A stretch of 64,000 nt of DNA from positions 3,484,122-3,548,121 of the forward strand of contig NZ_KB900539.1 of the NCBI RefSeq assembly GCF_000378945.1, written 5' to 3'. The DNA comes from Methyloversatilis universalis EHg5 (GTDB taxonomy: Bacteria; Pseudomonadota; Gammaproteobacteria; Burkholderiales; Rhodocyclaceae). Below the pieces are notes generated by a model, which was given only the letters and a program-made list of their open reading frames with translations, made no database searches and had not been told where the DNA came from. Position numbers and translations under genes: made by a program. This document shows, in pieces, positions 1 to 9,396 of this stretch (within the stretch, counting starts at the first letter, position 1; each line of letters opens with the position of its first letter).

Positions 1-67
1 GATCTGGGTGCTCATGATGCTGGAGCAGTGGCTGCAGGCCCACCCGGATGCCCGTCTGGAAAGCTGA
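1..67 (+). CDS. 3' end of a probable asparagine-synthase-type amidotransferase (partial)
   Basis: Only the last 21 codons are present, read from base 2 to a TGA at 65-67; the gene begins outside the window. The tail reads IWVLMMLEQWLQ followed by a short polar end. This Trp-x-Leu-Met-x-Leu-Glu-x-Trp pattern is typical of the extreme C-terminus of asparagine-synthase-like amidotransferases, and the full-length paralogue at 7420-9345 has a comparable LWTLLMFDAFL near its end. XrtA loci usually carry two such enzymes, so this may be the second. The stop lies 3 bp before the next start, so the two genes are probably cotranscribed. Twenty-one residues are too few for a firm family call. Confidence 0.5.
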   Translation, partial: IWVLMMLEQWLQAHPDARLES

Positions 68-70
68 CCC

Positions 71-1252
71 ATGAGTACGCATCTCGCCGCGGCGGGTGAT
101 CGCCGCTATCTGGTCATCACCGAACTGTTCCAGCCCACCAAGGGCGGCACGGCCGTATGGTTCGACGAGGTCTACCGCCGGCTCGGCGGCGCCGGCACGC
201 ACATCCTGACCGCCGACGTGCCGGGCGCGCAGGAGCACGACCGCGCCAGCCCGAACACCGTGCACCGGCTGGGCCTGAAACGCTATCCGTGGATACGGCC
301 GGAATCGCTGCCGGTCTATGTGGAGTTCTTCCTGAAGGCGCTGTCGGTCGGCCTGCGTCACCCGATCGAACAGATACACGCCGGCCGCGTGCTGCCGGAA
401 GGTCTGGTCGCCGTGCGCGCCGCCCGCCTGCTGCGCAAGCCGGTGGTGATCTACGCGCACGGCGAGGAAATCACCACCTGGCGCCAGCCCCGGCGCATCA
501 AGGGCATGCGCGAGGCTTACTGCAGCGCCGATCTGGTGATCGCCAACAGCACCTTCACCCGCGACCTGCTGCTGGAACTGGGCGTGCAGCCTGAGCGCAT
601 CGTCATCATCAATCCGGGCGTGGACACCGAACGCTTCCGCCCTGGCCTCGACGGCTCGCACCTGCGCGCCTCGCTGGGCCTGGGCCCGCAGTCGAAACTG
701 GTGCTGTCGGTAGGCCGGCTGTCGCGCCGCAAGAGCTTCGACCACGTGATGCGGGCCATACCCGAACTCGTGAGCCGGGGGCTGGACGTGCACCACGCGA
801 TCATCGGCAAGGGTGAGGACGCCGACTATCTGGCGGGCCTGCGCGCTGCGTCACCGACGCCCGAGCGCATCCATCTGCTCGGCGGCGTCGGTGCCGACGA
901 TCTGCCGCTGTGGTACGCCGCCAGCGATCTGTTCGCCATGCCCAACCGTGACATCGGTGCCGACACCGAAGGTTTCGGCATGGTCTATATCGAGGCGGCC
1001 GCCTGCGGCCGTGCGTCGCTGGCCGGCAATACCGGCGGCACCGGTTCGGCCGTGCTGGACGGGGTGACCGGCCTGCGCTGCGAAGGTGATTCGGTGCCGG
1101 CGATCGCCGACGCGCTGTTCCGCCTGCTCGATCCAACCAGCCCTTTCGGTGCCGAGTGCGCGGCACGCGCCCAGGCCCGCGCGCACGACGAATTTTCGTG
1201 GCACGCGGTGATGCGCAAGACGCTGGAACACTGCGGCCAGCTCGGCCGCTGA
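71..1252 (+). CDS. Glycosyltransferase family 4 protein
   Basis: A 393-residue GT-B glycosyltransferase that would transfer a sugar from a nucleotide-sugar donor to a growing exopolysaccharide repeat on the cytoplasmic side of the inner membrane. The N-terminal half starts with a Rossmann strand (YLVITELF) and the glycine-rich TKGGTAVW segment of GT4 acceptor domains. The C-terminal half begins with VGRLSRRKSF near residue 214 and holds the donor-site E-x7-E signature (Glu300 and Glu308 around GFGMVYIEAAACG). The ATG lies 3 bp after the upstream stop. It converges on the ligase gene that ends at 1288. Donor and acceptor sugars cannot be deduced. Confidence 0.88.
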   Translation: MSTHLAAAGDRRYLVITELFQPTKGGTAVWFDEVYRRLGGAGTHILTADVPGAQEHDRASPNTVHRLGLKRYPWIRPESLPVYVEFFLKALSVGLRHPIEQIHAGRVLPEGLVAVRAARLLRKPVVIYAHGEEITTWRQPRRIKGMREAYCSADLVIANSTFTRDLLLELGVQPERIVIINPGVDTERFRPGLDGSHLRASLGLGPQSKLVLSVGRLSRRKSFDHVMRAIPELVSRGLDVHHAIIGKGEDADYLAGLRAASPTPERIHLLGGVGADDLPLWYAASDLFAMPNRDIGADTEGFGMVYIEAAACGRASLAGNTGGTGSAVLDGVTGLRCEGDSVPAIADALFRLLDPTSPFGAECAARAQARAHDEFSWHAVMRKTLEHCGQLGR

Positions 1253-1259
1253 CCTGCCA

Positions 1260-1282
1260 GTGGGGGCCAGCGGAGCCCCCAC
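1260..1282. terminator. Hairpin between convergent genes
   Basis: A perfect 8-bp inverted repeat (GTGGGGGC / GCCCCCAC, 7-base loop) fills the short gap between the plus-strand glycosyltransferase and the minus-strand ligase gene. There is no clear U-tract on either side, so it may be a weak bidirectional terminator or a 3'-end stabiliser. Confidence 0.45.
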
Positions 1283-1287
1283 CCCGT

Positions 1288-2637
1288 TCAGCCGTGCGGC
1301 AGCACGCCGCCCGGGCGCTTCTTCTTCAGCCAGGGAATCACCAGCCGGCCGTTTTCCAGCAGGCCTGAGGGCCGGGTGCGCGCCCATTCCTCGTCGGACA
1401 TTCCGGCCACCCGCTGGCGGACCAGCCAGCTGGTCGCAATCACCGCCACCACCAGCATGTAGTAGTAGTCGTAATAGGCCATGCCGAGGAACTGGCCGGC
1501 GACCGCATAGGCGATCAGGCTCACCTGCACCATGCGCATCATGTCCGCCACCCAGTGGATGTCCGGCATCTTGCGCGCCTGCCGCGCCGCCCAGCCGGCG
1601 CTGTACCAGGTCATCAGGCCCAGCGTCAGGAACAGTGCGAGGCCGATGAAGCCGTGCTCTCCCAGCACCTCGAAGGTCACGCTGTGCACGTCGCGCACAT
1701 TGTCCGGGTCCGGTGCGTACAGCGCGAAGGTGGGCGACTGCCAGCACTCGAAGCCGCCGCCCATCAGCCTGTCCTTGGCCATATTGAAACTGGTCCACCA
1801 CGCGTTCACCCGCCCACGCGCCGATGCATCCTCGTCGTGAGTCTTGATGGTGCCCATGCGCTCGTACCAGGCTTCCGGCATCAGCGCGGCAATGCAGGCC
1901 CCGGTCACCACGACGATGATGCCGCTCATGAATTTGCGGCGGCTGTTGATCCACACGAAAAACGCCATCGCCGACATGCCCAGCAGCGCTCCGCGCGACT
2001 GCGTGCCGATGGCGGCAAAGGCGGTCAGCACGGTCCAGGTGGTCATGAACAGCTTCAGTGTCGGATTGGCGACGCGCGAGCGCACGAAGAACAGCAGCGG
2101 CACTGTCATGGCCATGGCCAGACCGAGTTCGTTATTGCCTTCGATGAAGGTGCCCGGTGGTCCCTGCACCCGGTGCACGCCGCCCTTGGAAATCGTGAAG
2201 ATGCCGCCCTTGAGGCCATAGAAACCGATCGACGCGGCGCACATGCAGACCAGCGCCTCGATGCGGTCGAAGCTGCGCATCAGGATGAGCGCGACAAAAA
2301 TCATCAGCTGGATCTTCAGCACCTTGTCGAGCTGCACCACCGCGTAATCGGGATACATCGCAAACGCGGTGGTGATGCACATCCAGATCACGAACAGCAG
2401 CAGGGTGACGGTTTCCCGCGTCCAGATGACCTTCTTGATCTCCTTCGAGAACAGCAGCGCCACCAGCGTGGTCAGCGCAACGATCATCGCGAACGGAAAG
2501 CGCAGCGAAAAGCCGTAGGCCATCCGGTGCGGATTCATCAGGCTGATCCAGGTGAACAGGATGATGCCGACCCACGGAAAGCGCAGCACGAAGGGCAGCA
2601 CGGTGAAAATGATGGATGAAACCAGAATGTCGCGCAT
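1288..2637 (-). CDS. XrtA-associated O-glycosylation ligase / Wzy-like membrane protein
   Basis: A 449-residue polytopic inner-membrane protein of the O-antigen ligase/polymerase type, matching the exosortase A-associated putative O-glycosylation ligase family. It would polymerise the exopolysaccharide or ligate it to an acceptor on the periplasmic side. The start chosen is the ATG at 2637 (MRDILVSSII), which begins directly with a hydrophobic segment; longer in-frame extensions are arginine-rich and unlike coding sequence. About ten membrane segments are visible. A large loop near residues 255-330 has the Wzy_C-like region with SRGALLG and ARGRVNAWW. It is the last gene of the long minus-strand operon, 14 bp after the CapK-like gene. 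Ligase versus polymerase cannot be decided from sequence. Confidence 0.85.
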   Translation of the reverse strand: MRDILVSSIIFTVLPFVLRFPWVGIILFTWISLMNPHRMAYGFSLRFPFAMIVALTTLVALLFSKEIKKVIWTRETVTLLLFVIWMCITTAFAMYPDYAVVQLDKVLKIQLMIFVALILMRSFDRIEALVCMCAASIGFYGLKGGIFTISKGGVHRVQGPPGTFIEGNNELGLAMAMTVPLLFFVRSRVANPTLKLFMTTWTVLTAFAAIGTQSRGALLGMSAMAFFVWINSRRKFMSGIIVVVTGACIAALMPEAWYERMGTIKTHDEDASARGRVNAWWTSFNMAKDRLMGGGFECWQSPTFALYAPDPDNVRDVHSVTFEVLGEHGFIGLALFLTLGLMTWYSAGWAARQARKMPDIHWVADMMRMVQVSLIAYAVAGQFLGMAYYDYYYMLVVAVIATSWLVRQRVAGMSDEEWARTRPSGLLENGRLVIPWLKKKRPGGVLPHG

Positions 2638-2651
2638 GCTCGCTGTCTTCC

Positions 2652-4010
2652 TCAGGCCGCGACGCGGCTGACCACGTAGCGGAACTTGCCGGAGCCTTCG
2701 GCCGGGATGGTGTCGACATGGTCGACCGTGATGTCCACCGTCCGGCCCAGCCGCGCCCGGAAGCCCTGCCTCACCCGCTCGTCGCCGTCCGCCGGGTAGG
2801 CCGGACCGCATACCACCGCCACCTTGGTGTGATCGGTGGTGAGCTGTTCGATCCGGAAGGCTTCCACCCCCGGCAGGTCACGCAGGATGTAGATGAGCGC
2901 GAGACCGTGCATGACGGTGCCGTCCTGCGCCACGATGAAATCGGTGCTGCGCCCCTGGATGTCCTGCAGCACCGGCAGGCCGCGGCCACAACTGCAGGCT
3001 GCGGTGGCCAGCGTGCCGATGTCGCCGGTGCGATAGCGGATGAAGGGGTAGTCGCGGGTAGCCAGATGGGTCACCACGATTTCGCCGGACTGCCCGTCGG
3101 GCAGCACGCGGCCGTCACGATCGACGATTTCGACGATGATGTCTTCCGCGGTCAGGTGCATCGACCCCTGCGGACACTGGTGGGCGATGAAGCCGGCGTC
3201 GCGGCCGCCATAGCCATTGGCCACCGGCGCGCCGAATACCGCCTCGATCAGCGTGCGCTGGTGGTCGTACAGGCGCTCGGAGGTGACGAAGACGGTGCGC
3301 ACGCCGATATCGTCCAGCCGCACGCCGGTATGCCGAGCGCGGGTGGCGATGTGGGCAAAGGCCGACGGGTAGCCGAAAAGCATGCGCGGGCGTACGGCGC
3401 GCATGTCTCGGATGAAGCCATCGACCCGGGCGTCCGACATTTCGAAAGCCGGCAGCAGCCGGGTACGCATCAGGCCGTCGCGCAGCCGGCGCACACGGTC
3501 CTGGGCACCCAGTTCGATCGGGCTGCCCCACAGCACGATTTCCGGGTCACCGATATCGACGCCCCACCAGCGGGTGGCGCGCCACTTCGCGGCCACGTCG
3601 CGGCTCACCCGCTCGTTACCGATGTAGAAGATGAGCGGCACGCCGCTCGAACCGCCGGTGTTGAAACGCGCCAGACCGCGCGCATCGTCGGCCTTCAGGG
3701 CATCGGTGTTCGCGCGGATCAGCGGCTTGTCGAGAAAGGGCAGCTGTTGCAGGTCGGTCACCGCGCTCACCGACCGTGGATCGAAGCCCAGACTGCGGAA
3801 CAGGTCGCGGTAATACGGAACATGGGTGGCGGCATGGCCCAGCAGCGCACGCAGGCGCTCGACCCGCAGCGCTTCCAGCCGGTCGCGCGGCCACCACTGT
3901 GACTGTTCCATCCCCCGTCGGTCGGCCACCGTGGAATGCCCCTTCAGGCGCTCCTGCAGCGGAAACACGACGGATGAAATCAGCAAGGACTGCAGACGAT
4001 CGAAAACCAT
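2652..4010 (-). CDS. CapK/PaaK-like adenylate-forming enzyme
   Basis: A 452-residue protein related to phenylacetate-CoA ligase and to CapK of capsule loci. Such enzymes activate a carboxylic acid as the acyl-AMP and often transfer it to CoA. The P-loop-like segment FNTGGSSGVPL, the YGGRDAGFIA core, the YRTGDIG hinge region and a CxCG pair (ACSCGRG, possible zinc ligands) are all present. The ATG at 4010 (MVFDRLQSLL) was chosen; the upstream extension is Pro/Arg-rich. It sits between a glycosyltransferase and the ligase gene in the exopolysaccharide operon, which suggests activation of an acyl group that decorates the polymer. The acid is unknown. Confidence 0.82.
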   Translation of the reverse strand: MVFDRLQSLLISSVVFPLQERLKGHSTVADRRGMEQSQWWPRDRLEALRVERLRALLGHAATHVPYYRDLFRSLGFDPRSVSAVTDLQQLPFLDKPLIRANTDALKADDARGLARFNTGGSSGVPLIFYIGNERVSRDVAAKWRATRWWGVDIGDPEIVLWGSPIELGAQDRVRRLRDGLMRTRLLPAFEMSDARVDGFIRDMRAVRPRMLFGYPSAFAHIATRARHTGVRLDDIGVRTVFVTSERLYDHQRTLIEAVFGAPVANGYGGRDAGFIAHQCPQGSMHLTAEDIIVEIVDRDGRVLPDGQSGEIVVTHLATRDYPFIRYRTGDIGTLATAACSCGRGLPVLQDIQGRSTDFIVAQDGTVMHGLALIYILRDLPGVEAFRIEQLTTDHTKVAVVCGPAYPADGDERVRQGFRARLGRTVDITVDHVDTIPAEGSGKFRYVVSRVAA

Positions 4011-4061
4011 GGGGCGGGGGCGGGCAGCGCGCGGCGGCAACGGAGGACAGACTGCGCTAGC

Positions 4062-5168
4062 TTAACCGCTGGCGCCGCCGGCTTGCGTGGCCGGGAGCAC
4101 GCTGCGGTACGCATTCTCGATGCGCTGCCGCACCGCCGGCCAGGCGAACTGCGCGACATGGGTCAGACCTTCGGCCCGCAGCGTCGCTGCGGTGTCCGGA
4201 TGGTCGAGCAGATGCAGCAGCGCCTGTGCCATCGCGTCGGGGTCGGCCGGCGGCACCATCAGTGCGGTCCGGCCGTCCTCGACCAGGAAGGGCACACCGC
4301 CGACCCGGGTGCTGACCACCGGCACGCCACAGGCGAGCGACTCGAGTACCGAATTGGGCGTGTTGTCGACCCGCGACGGATTGATCATCACATCGGCGTC
4401 GGCGTACAGCGCGGCCACCTGTTCACGACCCAGCCGCCCGGCGAAGTGCACCGAGGCGGTGACACCCAGCTGCGCGGCGAGCGCCTGCAGACGCGCCAGT
4501 TCGGGCCCTTCGCCGGCCAGCGTCAGGCGGGCGTCCGGACAGCGCGCACGCACCCGAGCGAAAGCGCGCAGCGCGGTTTCGTTGTCGTAGATCGCTTCCA
4601 GATTGCGGGTAACGATGAAGTGCGGCGCGTCCGGACGGAAGGCGCGCGCGCGCGGCACGAAGCGCTCGACATCCACCGCGTTCGGCAGCACTTCGGCGCG
4701 CATGCCGAAGCCCGCGAACACGCCCTGCAGGAAGCCGGAGGGCACCGCCAGCAGCGCGGCACGGCGCATCGTGAAGCGGACGACCGCCGCCTGCCGTTCG
4801 AGAAAGGACGCCGCTTCGCCGCCGCGGTAATTGACGATGACCGGACAGCCGCGCAGATGCGCGATCCAGATCGCGGGCGCAGCGAACAGGTGCCAGGACC
4901 AGCCGGAATTGGCCATCACGTGCATCAGGTCATTGCGGCCGGCAGCGCGCCACAGCGCGCAGAGAAAGGGCAGCAGCCGGCCGGCGGCGCGCAGCCCGCG
5001 CACCGACGCGAGCCAGGCGGGGCGGTAGGGGGCATTGGTCTGCACCAGTTCAACGCGCACGCCTTCGGCGGCGAGCTTGTCCGCCAGCTGGCGCGTCTGG
5101 TTGGCCATGCCGCCGGCTGGCGGCGGCAGCGGCCCGACCAGCGCGAGCCGGACCCCGCCCAGACTCAT
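4062..5168 (-). CDS. Glycosyltransferase family 4 protein
   Basis: A 368-residue GT-B enzyme. The N-terminus has LALVGPLPPPAGGMANQT, the glycine-rich entry loop of GT4 proteins. The C-terminal donor domain holds the NPSRVDNTPNSVLESLACG block with its E-x7-E-like pair, followed by GVPVVSTRVGG. It probably adds one sugar of the exopolysaccharide repeat unit. Its ATG overlaps the stop of the upstream Stp3-type glycosyltransferase by 4 bp (ATGA), so the two are translationally coupled. It is less clearly one of the named XrtA Stp families than its neighbours. Confidence 0.88.
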   Translation of the reverse strand: MSLGGVRLALVGPLPPPAGGMANQTRQLADKLAAEGVRVELVQTNAPYRPAWLASVRGLRAAGRLLPFLCALWRAAGRNDLMHVMANSGWSWHLFAAPAIWIAHLRGCPVIVNYRGGEAASFLERQAAVVRFTMRRAALLAVPSGFLQGVFAGFGMRAEVLPNAVDVERFVPRARAFRPDAPHFIVTRNLEAIYDNETALRAFARVRARCPDARLTLAGEGPELARLQALAAQLGVTASVHFAGRLGREQVAALYADADVMINPSRVDNTPNSVLESLACGVPVVSTRVGGVPFLVEDGRTALMVPPADPDAMAQALLHLLDHPDTAATLRAEGLTHVAQFAWPAVRQRIENAYRSVLPATQAGGASG

Positions 5169-6379
5169 GCAGCCGCCTGTCCGAGCAGGGAGCCGTATAC
5201 GCCGCGGTAGCGCGCGACCGAATTCGTCCAGTTGCGCTCGGTTTCGACGAAGCGGCGGCCGGCTTCGCGCATCTGCGGCCAGCGCGCCTGCATGGACATG
5301 AGCTGCAGCACGCTGCGCGCGAGATCGTCGGCGTCGCCGGCGCGGAACAGCATGCCGGTTTCACCGTCGCGGATCAGTTCCTTATGGCCGCCGACGTCGG
5401 ACGCGACCAGCAGCAGGCCCTGCGCCATCGCTTCCAGCGGCTTGAGCGGCGTTACCAGATCGGTCAGCCGCATCGAGTGGCGCGGATAGACCAGCACATC
5501 GACCAGGCTGTAATAGCGCTGCACTTCGGCGTGCGGCACCCGGCCGGTGAATTTCACGTGGTCCTGCAGACCGAGTTCCTGCGTCAGCTTCTTCAGGTTC
5601 TCTTCCTGCGGTCCGCCACCGGTCAGCAGCAGCGCGACGTCCGGCGCCTGGCGCAGGATGGCGGGCAGCGCACGCAGCAGCAGGTCCAGCCCCTCGTAGG
5701 CGTAGAAGGAGCCGATGAAGCCGAGCACCCGCTTTCCGTTCAGCCCCAGTTCGGCGCGCAGCGCCTCGTCGGCCGGCACCCGGTAGGCGAAGTTGTCGAT
5801 ATCCACTGCATTCGGAATCACGGTGATCTTGGATTCCGGCACGCCCCGCTCCACCAGGTCGCGACGCAGCCCTTCGCAGATGGTGGTGACCGCATCAACC
5901 GTGAACACCGCCCGCGTTTCCATCGCCCGGGTGGCGCGGTAGCGCAGGCTGCCTTCGGTGGTGGTGCCGTGGTCGACCGCGGCATCCTCCCAGAAGGCGC
6001 GGATTTCATAGACGACCGGAATGTCGAGGCGACGCGCGACCAGCAATGCCGGGAAGGCATTCAGCACCGGCGAATGCGCATGGATCACGTCCGGTTTGAT
6101 GTCGCTCGCCACTTCGAGCAGACGCTTTTCCAGAGCGCGCATCTGCGCCCGCTCGCGCAGCACCGGCACGCGGTCTATCGGGCCGGGTGTCCACGGTGTG
6201 CGGTGAAAGGTGAGGCCATCGACCTCTTCGACCATCGGGCCAGGCGCGGTGTGTTTGACGCTGGTGACATGGTGAGTGTCCCAGCCCAGCTTGCGCTGTT
6301 CGCGCAGGATGGCGGCGGTGCGGAAGGTGTAGCCGCTGTGCAGCGGAATGGAATGGTCCAGCACGTGCAGGATGCGCAT
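5165..6379 (-). CDS. XrtA/PEP-CTERM-associated glycosyltransferase (Stp3 type)
   Basis: A 404-residue GT4 enzyme whose N-terminus (MRILHVLDHSIPLHSGYTFR) closely resembles the exosortase A-associated glycosyltransferases of the Daro_2409 type. The donor domain contains GFIGSFYAYEGLDLL, VYPRHSMRLTD and PLKPLEAMAQG, the usual phosphate-binding and E-x7-E regions. It is expected to act on the lipid-linked repeat unit in the cytoplasm. It is placed between the acyltransferase (3-bp gap) and another glycosyltransferase (4-bp overlap) and is surely part of the same transcript. Family assignment rests on motif memory rather than a profile search. Confidence 0.87.
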   Translation of the reverse strand: MRILHVLDHSIPLHSGYTFRTAAILREQRKLGWDTHHVTSVKHTAPGPMVEEVDGLTFHRTPWTPGPIDRVPVLRERAQMRALEKRLLEVASDIKPDVIHAHSPVLNAFPALLVARRLDIPVVYEIRAFWEDAAVDHGTTTEGSLRYRATRAMETRAVFTVDAVTTICEGLRRDLVERGVPESKITVIPNAVDIDNFAYRVPADEALRAELGLNGKRVLGFIGSFYAYEGLDLLLRALPAILRQAPDVALLLTGGGPQEENLKKLTQELGLQDHVKFTGRVPHAEVQRYYSLVDVLVYPRHSMRLTDLVTPLKPLEAMAQGLLLVASDVGGHKELIRDGETGMLFRAGDADDLARSVLQLMSMQARWPQMREAGRRFVETERNWTNSVARYRGVYGSLLGQAAA

Positions 6380-6382
6380 GGG

Positions 6383-7423
6383 TCAGGCTCCGACCAGCAT
6401 GCGGCTGCGACGGCCGAACACGCCCTGGACGAGGCGGATAGACAGGGCCGAGAACAGCATGACCACGCACATCACGAACACGAACATCGGGAAACCTCCG
6501 GGCAACAGGACTTCGGTGGCGGACGTCGGCACATCCGCCAGCGTCGAAATGACCAGTTTGGATGCCGCAATGAAATAGGCATGTACGAAGTAGATGCCGA
6601 AACTGATGTCGGCAAGGTAATCGATCCGGGCCGGCACACGCTCCACCCAGTGATCGAAGGCCAGCAGGACGAGCGGAATGGACAGCGGCTTGAGCACGGT
6701 CTGCAGCGTGAAGCCCGCCTGGATCTTCAGCACGTACATCACATAGAGCGCAAGCACCGCGACGCCCAGCGGCCAGACCCATCTGCGCGACCACGCCATG
6801 ACGGACGCGAAATTCCGCGACACCCACATGCCCAGCAGATAGACCGGCAGGAAGTACACATACATGTTCAGCGGGCCGTAATGGCCACCTCGGCCGGTGG
6901 TGGCCGCGTACACCAGCAGCGGAAGGATGGCGAGATAGAGCATGGGCTGGCGACGATCGATCCAGACGAACACCGGCGCACTCAGATAGAACAGCACCAT
7001 CATCGGAATGAACCACATCGGCGCCAGGTGCTTGCCTGTCACGAGGAAAGCCAGCACCTGTTCCCATTGCGGCATGTTGTAGAAGTCGGGCCACAGCCCC
7101 GGCCTCTGGCTCACGAACACGAACATCACGATCGCCGGCAGCGACAGCAGGATGTAGGGCAGAACGACGTTGCGGGATTTGATCGCGAGGTAGTCGCCGT
7201 ACGCGAAACGACCCGACAGGTGATGGAACAGGAAGCCCGAAATGAACATGAAGTAGGTCGAGGACTCGTTGGTGAAGCCCAGGACCAGACGCTTGGTCGT
7301 CGTGTCGGGCCAGTCGATCACCGGCTGCACGTGCGCACCGACGATGAGCACGATGGCCATCGCGCGGAATACATGGATGGAGCGCAGAAAGGTTTGCGAC
7401 CTTCCGGCCGTGGTCGCGGTCAT
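6383..7423 (-). CDS. Acyltransferase 3 family membrane protein
   Basis: A 346-residue polytopic protein of the acyltransferase-3 family (OafA/NodX-like), which O-acetylates or otherwise acylates sugars using a cytoplasmic acyl donor. The start ATG at 7423 (MTATTAGRSQ) overlaps the TGA of the upstream amidotransferase by 4 bp; longer versions extend into that gene. His31 in the first membrane segment (VLIVGAHVQ) matches the conserved His of the family, and about ten membrane helices follow. In this operon it most likely acylates the exopolysaccharide. The acyl group and target sugar are unknown. Confidence 0.85.
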   Translation of the reverse strand: MTATTAGRSQTFLRSIHVFRAMAIVLIVGAHVQPVIDWPDTTTKRLVLGFTNESSTYFMFISGFLFHHLSGRFAYGDYLAIKSRNVVLPYILLSLPAIVMFVFVSQRPGLWPDFYNMPQWEQVLAFLVTGKHLAPMWFIPMMVLFYLSAPVFVWIDRRQPMLYLAILPLLVYAATTGRGGHYGPLNMYVYFLPVYLLGMWVSRNFASVMAWSRRWVWPLGVAVLALYVMYVLKIQAGFTLQTVLKPLSIPLVLLAFDHWVERVPARIDYLADISFGIYFVHAYFIAASKLVISTLADVPTSATEVLLPGGFPMFVFVMCVVMLFSALSIRLVQGVFGRRSRMLVGA

Positions 7424-9345
7424 GCGCACTTCCGGCCGTCGCCCTGCGCCGATTCGGAGTCGCTGTTGCGCAGGAAGGCATCGAACATGAGCAGGGTCCA
7501 CAGCGAAGCGCTGTAGTCGCGCCGGCCGTTCTGGTGGGCATCGACCAGATGTTCGAGATAGGGGCGGTTGAACCAGCCGGTATCCGCCAGCCGGCTGCCC
7601 AGCACCGCATCACGCACCCGCTGCTTCAGCGGGCCGCGGAACCAGCGGGCCAGCGGCACCGCGAAGCCCATTTTGGGCCGGTACATGATGTCGTGCGGCA
7701 AATGCGGTTCGAGCGATTTCTTCAGCAGGTACTTGCCTTCCTGCCCACGTATCTTCAGCGAAGCCGGCAGCGTGGCCAGCCATTCGACCAGCGGGTGGTC
7801 CATCAGCGGTTCGCGCACTTCCAGCGAATGCGCCATGCTGGCGCGGTCCACCTTGGTGTTGATGTCGCCGACCAGATAGGTGTTCAGATCCAGGTACTGC
7901 ACCAGCGACAGCGGCTCGTCGGAGTTGTGGCGGGCGGCGTGGCGATGGAACACCTCGACCGCGTTGTAGCCGCCGAGCGCCGACTTCATTTTCGGGCTGA
8001 ACAGCTGGGCGCGCATCGGATCGCGCAGGATGGACACCGAATGGAAATAGGCTTCGACCGACGAACGCGCCAGCGACTCGAAGGTGCTCTTGGCGCGGAA
8101 CACGCGCGGCGCCCAGTCTGCCTTGGGGTAGATCTGGCCCAGCGTGCCGAACAGCGGCTTGCGTACGCCCAGCGGCAGGCGCGCGCGCAGGCGCTCTTCC
8201 ATCAGGTGCATGCGGTAGCGGCGGTAGCCGCCGAAGCTTTCGTCGCCGCCGTCGCCGGACAGCGCCACGGTCACGTGCTTGCGCGCCAGCTGGCACACGC
8301 GGTAGGTGGGCAGCGCCGAGCTGTCGGCATAGGGCTCGTCGTACAGCCAGGCCAGCGTGTCGATCAGGTCGAAGTCGTCCGAAGCGACCATTTCGACCCG
8401 GTGATTGGTGTGGTAGCGGTCGGCCACCTGCTGCGCGAACTTCGATTCGTCGAAGGCCGGATCATCGAAGGCGATGGCACAGGTGTTGACCGGCGAGTCG
8501 GACGACTGCGCCATCATCGCCACCACCGCCGACGAATCGACGCCACCGGACAGGAAGGCGCCGAGCGGCACTTCGGAAATCATGCGCAGACCGACCGACT
8601 CGCGCAGCCGGCGTATCAGTTCCTCTTCCGCCTGCACCGCGTCGATCTGCTCGACGTGGCCGAAGTCGACGTCCCAGTAGCGGCGCGGCGCCGGCGGCGT
8701 TTCGCCGCGGCGGATGCGCAGGCTGTGCGCCGGCTCCAGCTTGAAGGCGTGGCGGTAGATGGTGCGCGGATCGGCGACGTAGCCGAGCGCGAAATATTCT
8801 TCGACCGCCAGCGGGTCCATGTCCCGGTTCAGGCCGCCGTGTGCGGTCAGCGCCTTCAGCTCGGAGCCGAAAATGAGCTGGCCGTCCGGCAGCAGTGCGT
8901 AGAACAGCGGCTTCACGCCGAGGCGGTCGCGCGCGAGGAAGAGCACGTCCTGATTGCGGTCGAACAGCGCGAACGCGAACATGCCGCGGAAGCGCTCGAC
9001 GCAGGCCTCGCCCCACTGCTCCCAGGCGTGCACGATCACTTCGGTGTCGCTGCGGGTGCGGAAGGTGTGGCCCAGCGCGGTCAGTTCGGGAATCAGCGAC
9101 TGGAAGTTGTAGATCTCGCCGTTGAACACGACGACGACCGAGCCGTCCTCGTTGGCCAGCGGCTGCTGCCCGCTCGCCACGTCAATGATGGACAGACGGC
9201 GATGACCGAGACCGACCCCAGGCTCCAGATGCAGATCGCCTTCGTCGGGTCCGCGGTGGTGCTGCGCCTCGTTCATCCGGTGCAGCACGTCGCGACCTAC
9301 ATCACGCCTGCTGCGCGTGTCGAAAATGCCAACGAAACCGCACAT
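7420..9345 (-). CDS. XrtA system-associated amidotransferase 1 (asparagine synthase family)
   Basis: A 641-residue class II glutamine amidotransferase fused to an asparagine-synthetase domain. It begins MCGFVGIF, so Cys2 would be the N-terminal nucleophile after Met removal; HRRLSIID and the NGEIYN motif complete the glutaminase half. The PP-loop SGGVDSS and SGDGGDESFGGYRRY form the ATP-pyrophosphatase half. In exosortase loci such enzymes are thought to amidate a sugar acid or an amino-acid substituent of the polymer rather than make free asparagine. It has a 51-bp gap after stp2 and overlaps the acyltransferase gene by 4 bp. The true substrate is not known. Confidence 0.92.
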   Translation of the reverse strand: MCGFVGIFDTRSRRDVGRDVLHRMNEAQHHRGPDEGDLHLEPGVGLGHRRLSIIDVASGQQPLANEDGSVVVVFNGEIYNFQSLIPELTALGHTFRTRSDTEVIVHAWEQWGEACVERFRGMFAFALFDRNQDVLFLARDRLGVKPLFYALLPDGQLIFGSELKALTAHGGLNRDMDPLAVEEYFALGYVADPRTIYRHAFKLEPAHSLRIRRGETPPAPRRYWDVDFGHVEQIDAVQAEEELIRRLRESVGLRMISEVPLGAFLSGGVDSSAVVAMMAQSSDSPVNTCAIAFDDPAFDESKFAQQVADRYHTNHRVEMVASDDFDLIDTLAWLYDEPYADSSALPTYRVCQLARKHVTVALSGDGGDESFGGYRRYRMHLMEERLRARLPLGVRKPLFGTLGQIYPKADWAPRVFRAKSTFESLARSSVEAYFHSVSILRDPMRAQLFSPKMKSALGGYNAVEVFHRHAARHNSDEPLSLVQYLDLNTYLVGDINTKVDRASMAHSLEVREPLMDHPLVEWLATLPASLKIRGQEGKYLLKKSLEPHLPHDIMYRPKMGFAVPLARWFRGPLKQRVRDAVLGSRLADTGWFNRPYLEHLVDAHQNGRRDYSASLWTLLMFDAFLRNSDSESAQGDGRKCA

Positions 9346-9396
9346 CCGGAGAACCCTGTCAGTGATGAAACTGCCGATGGAGACGCCGCCCGCGCG

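Noticed and set aside
2616-3902. A 428-codon plus-strand frame opposite the CapK-like gene
   Set aside because: No domain, biased composition, and the minus-strand gene carries conserved adenylation motifs.
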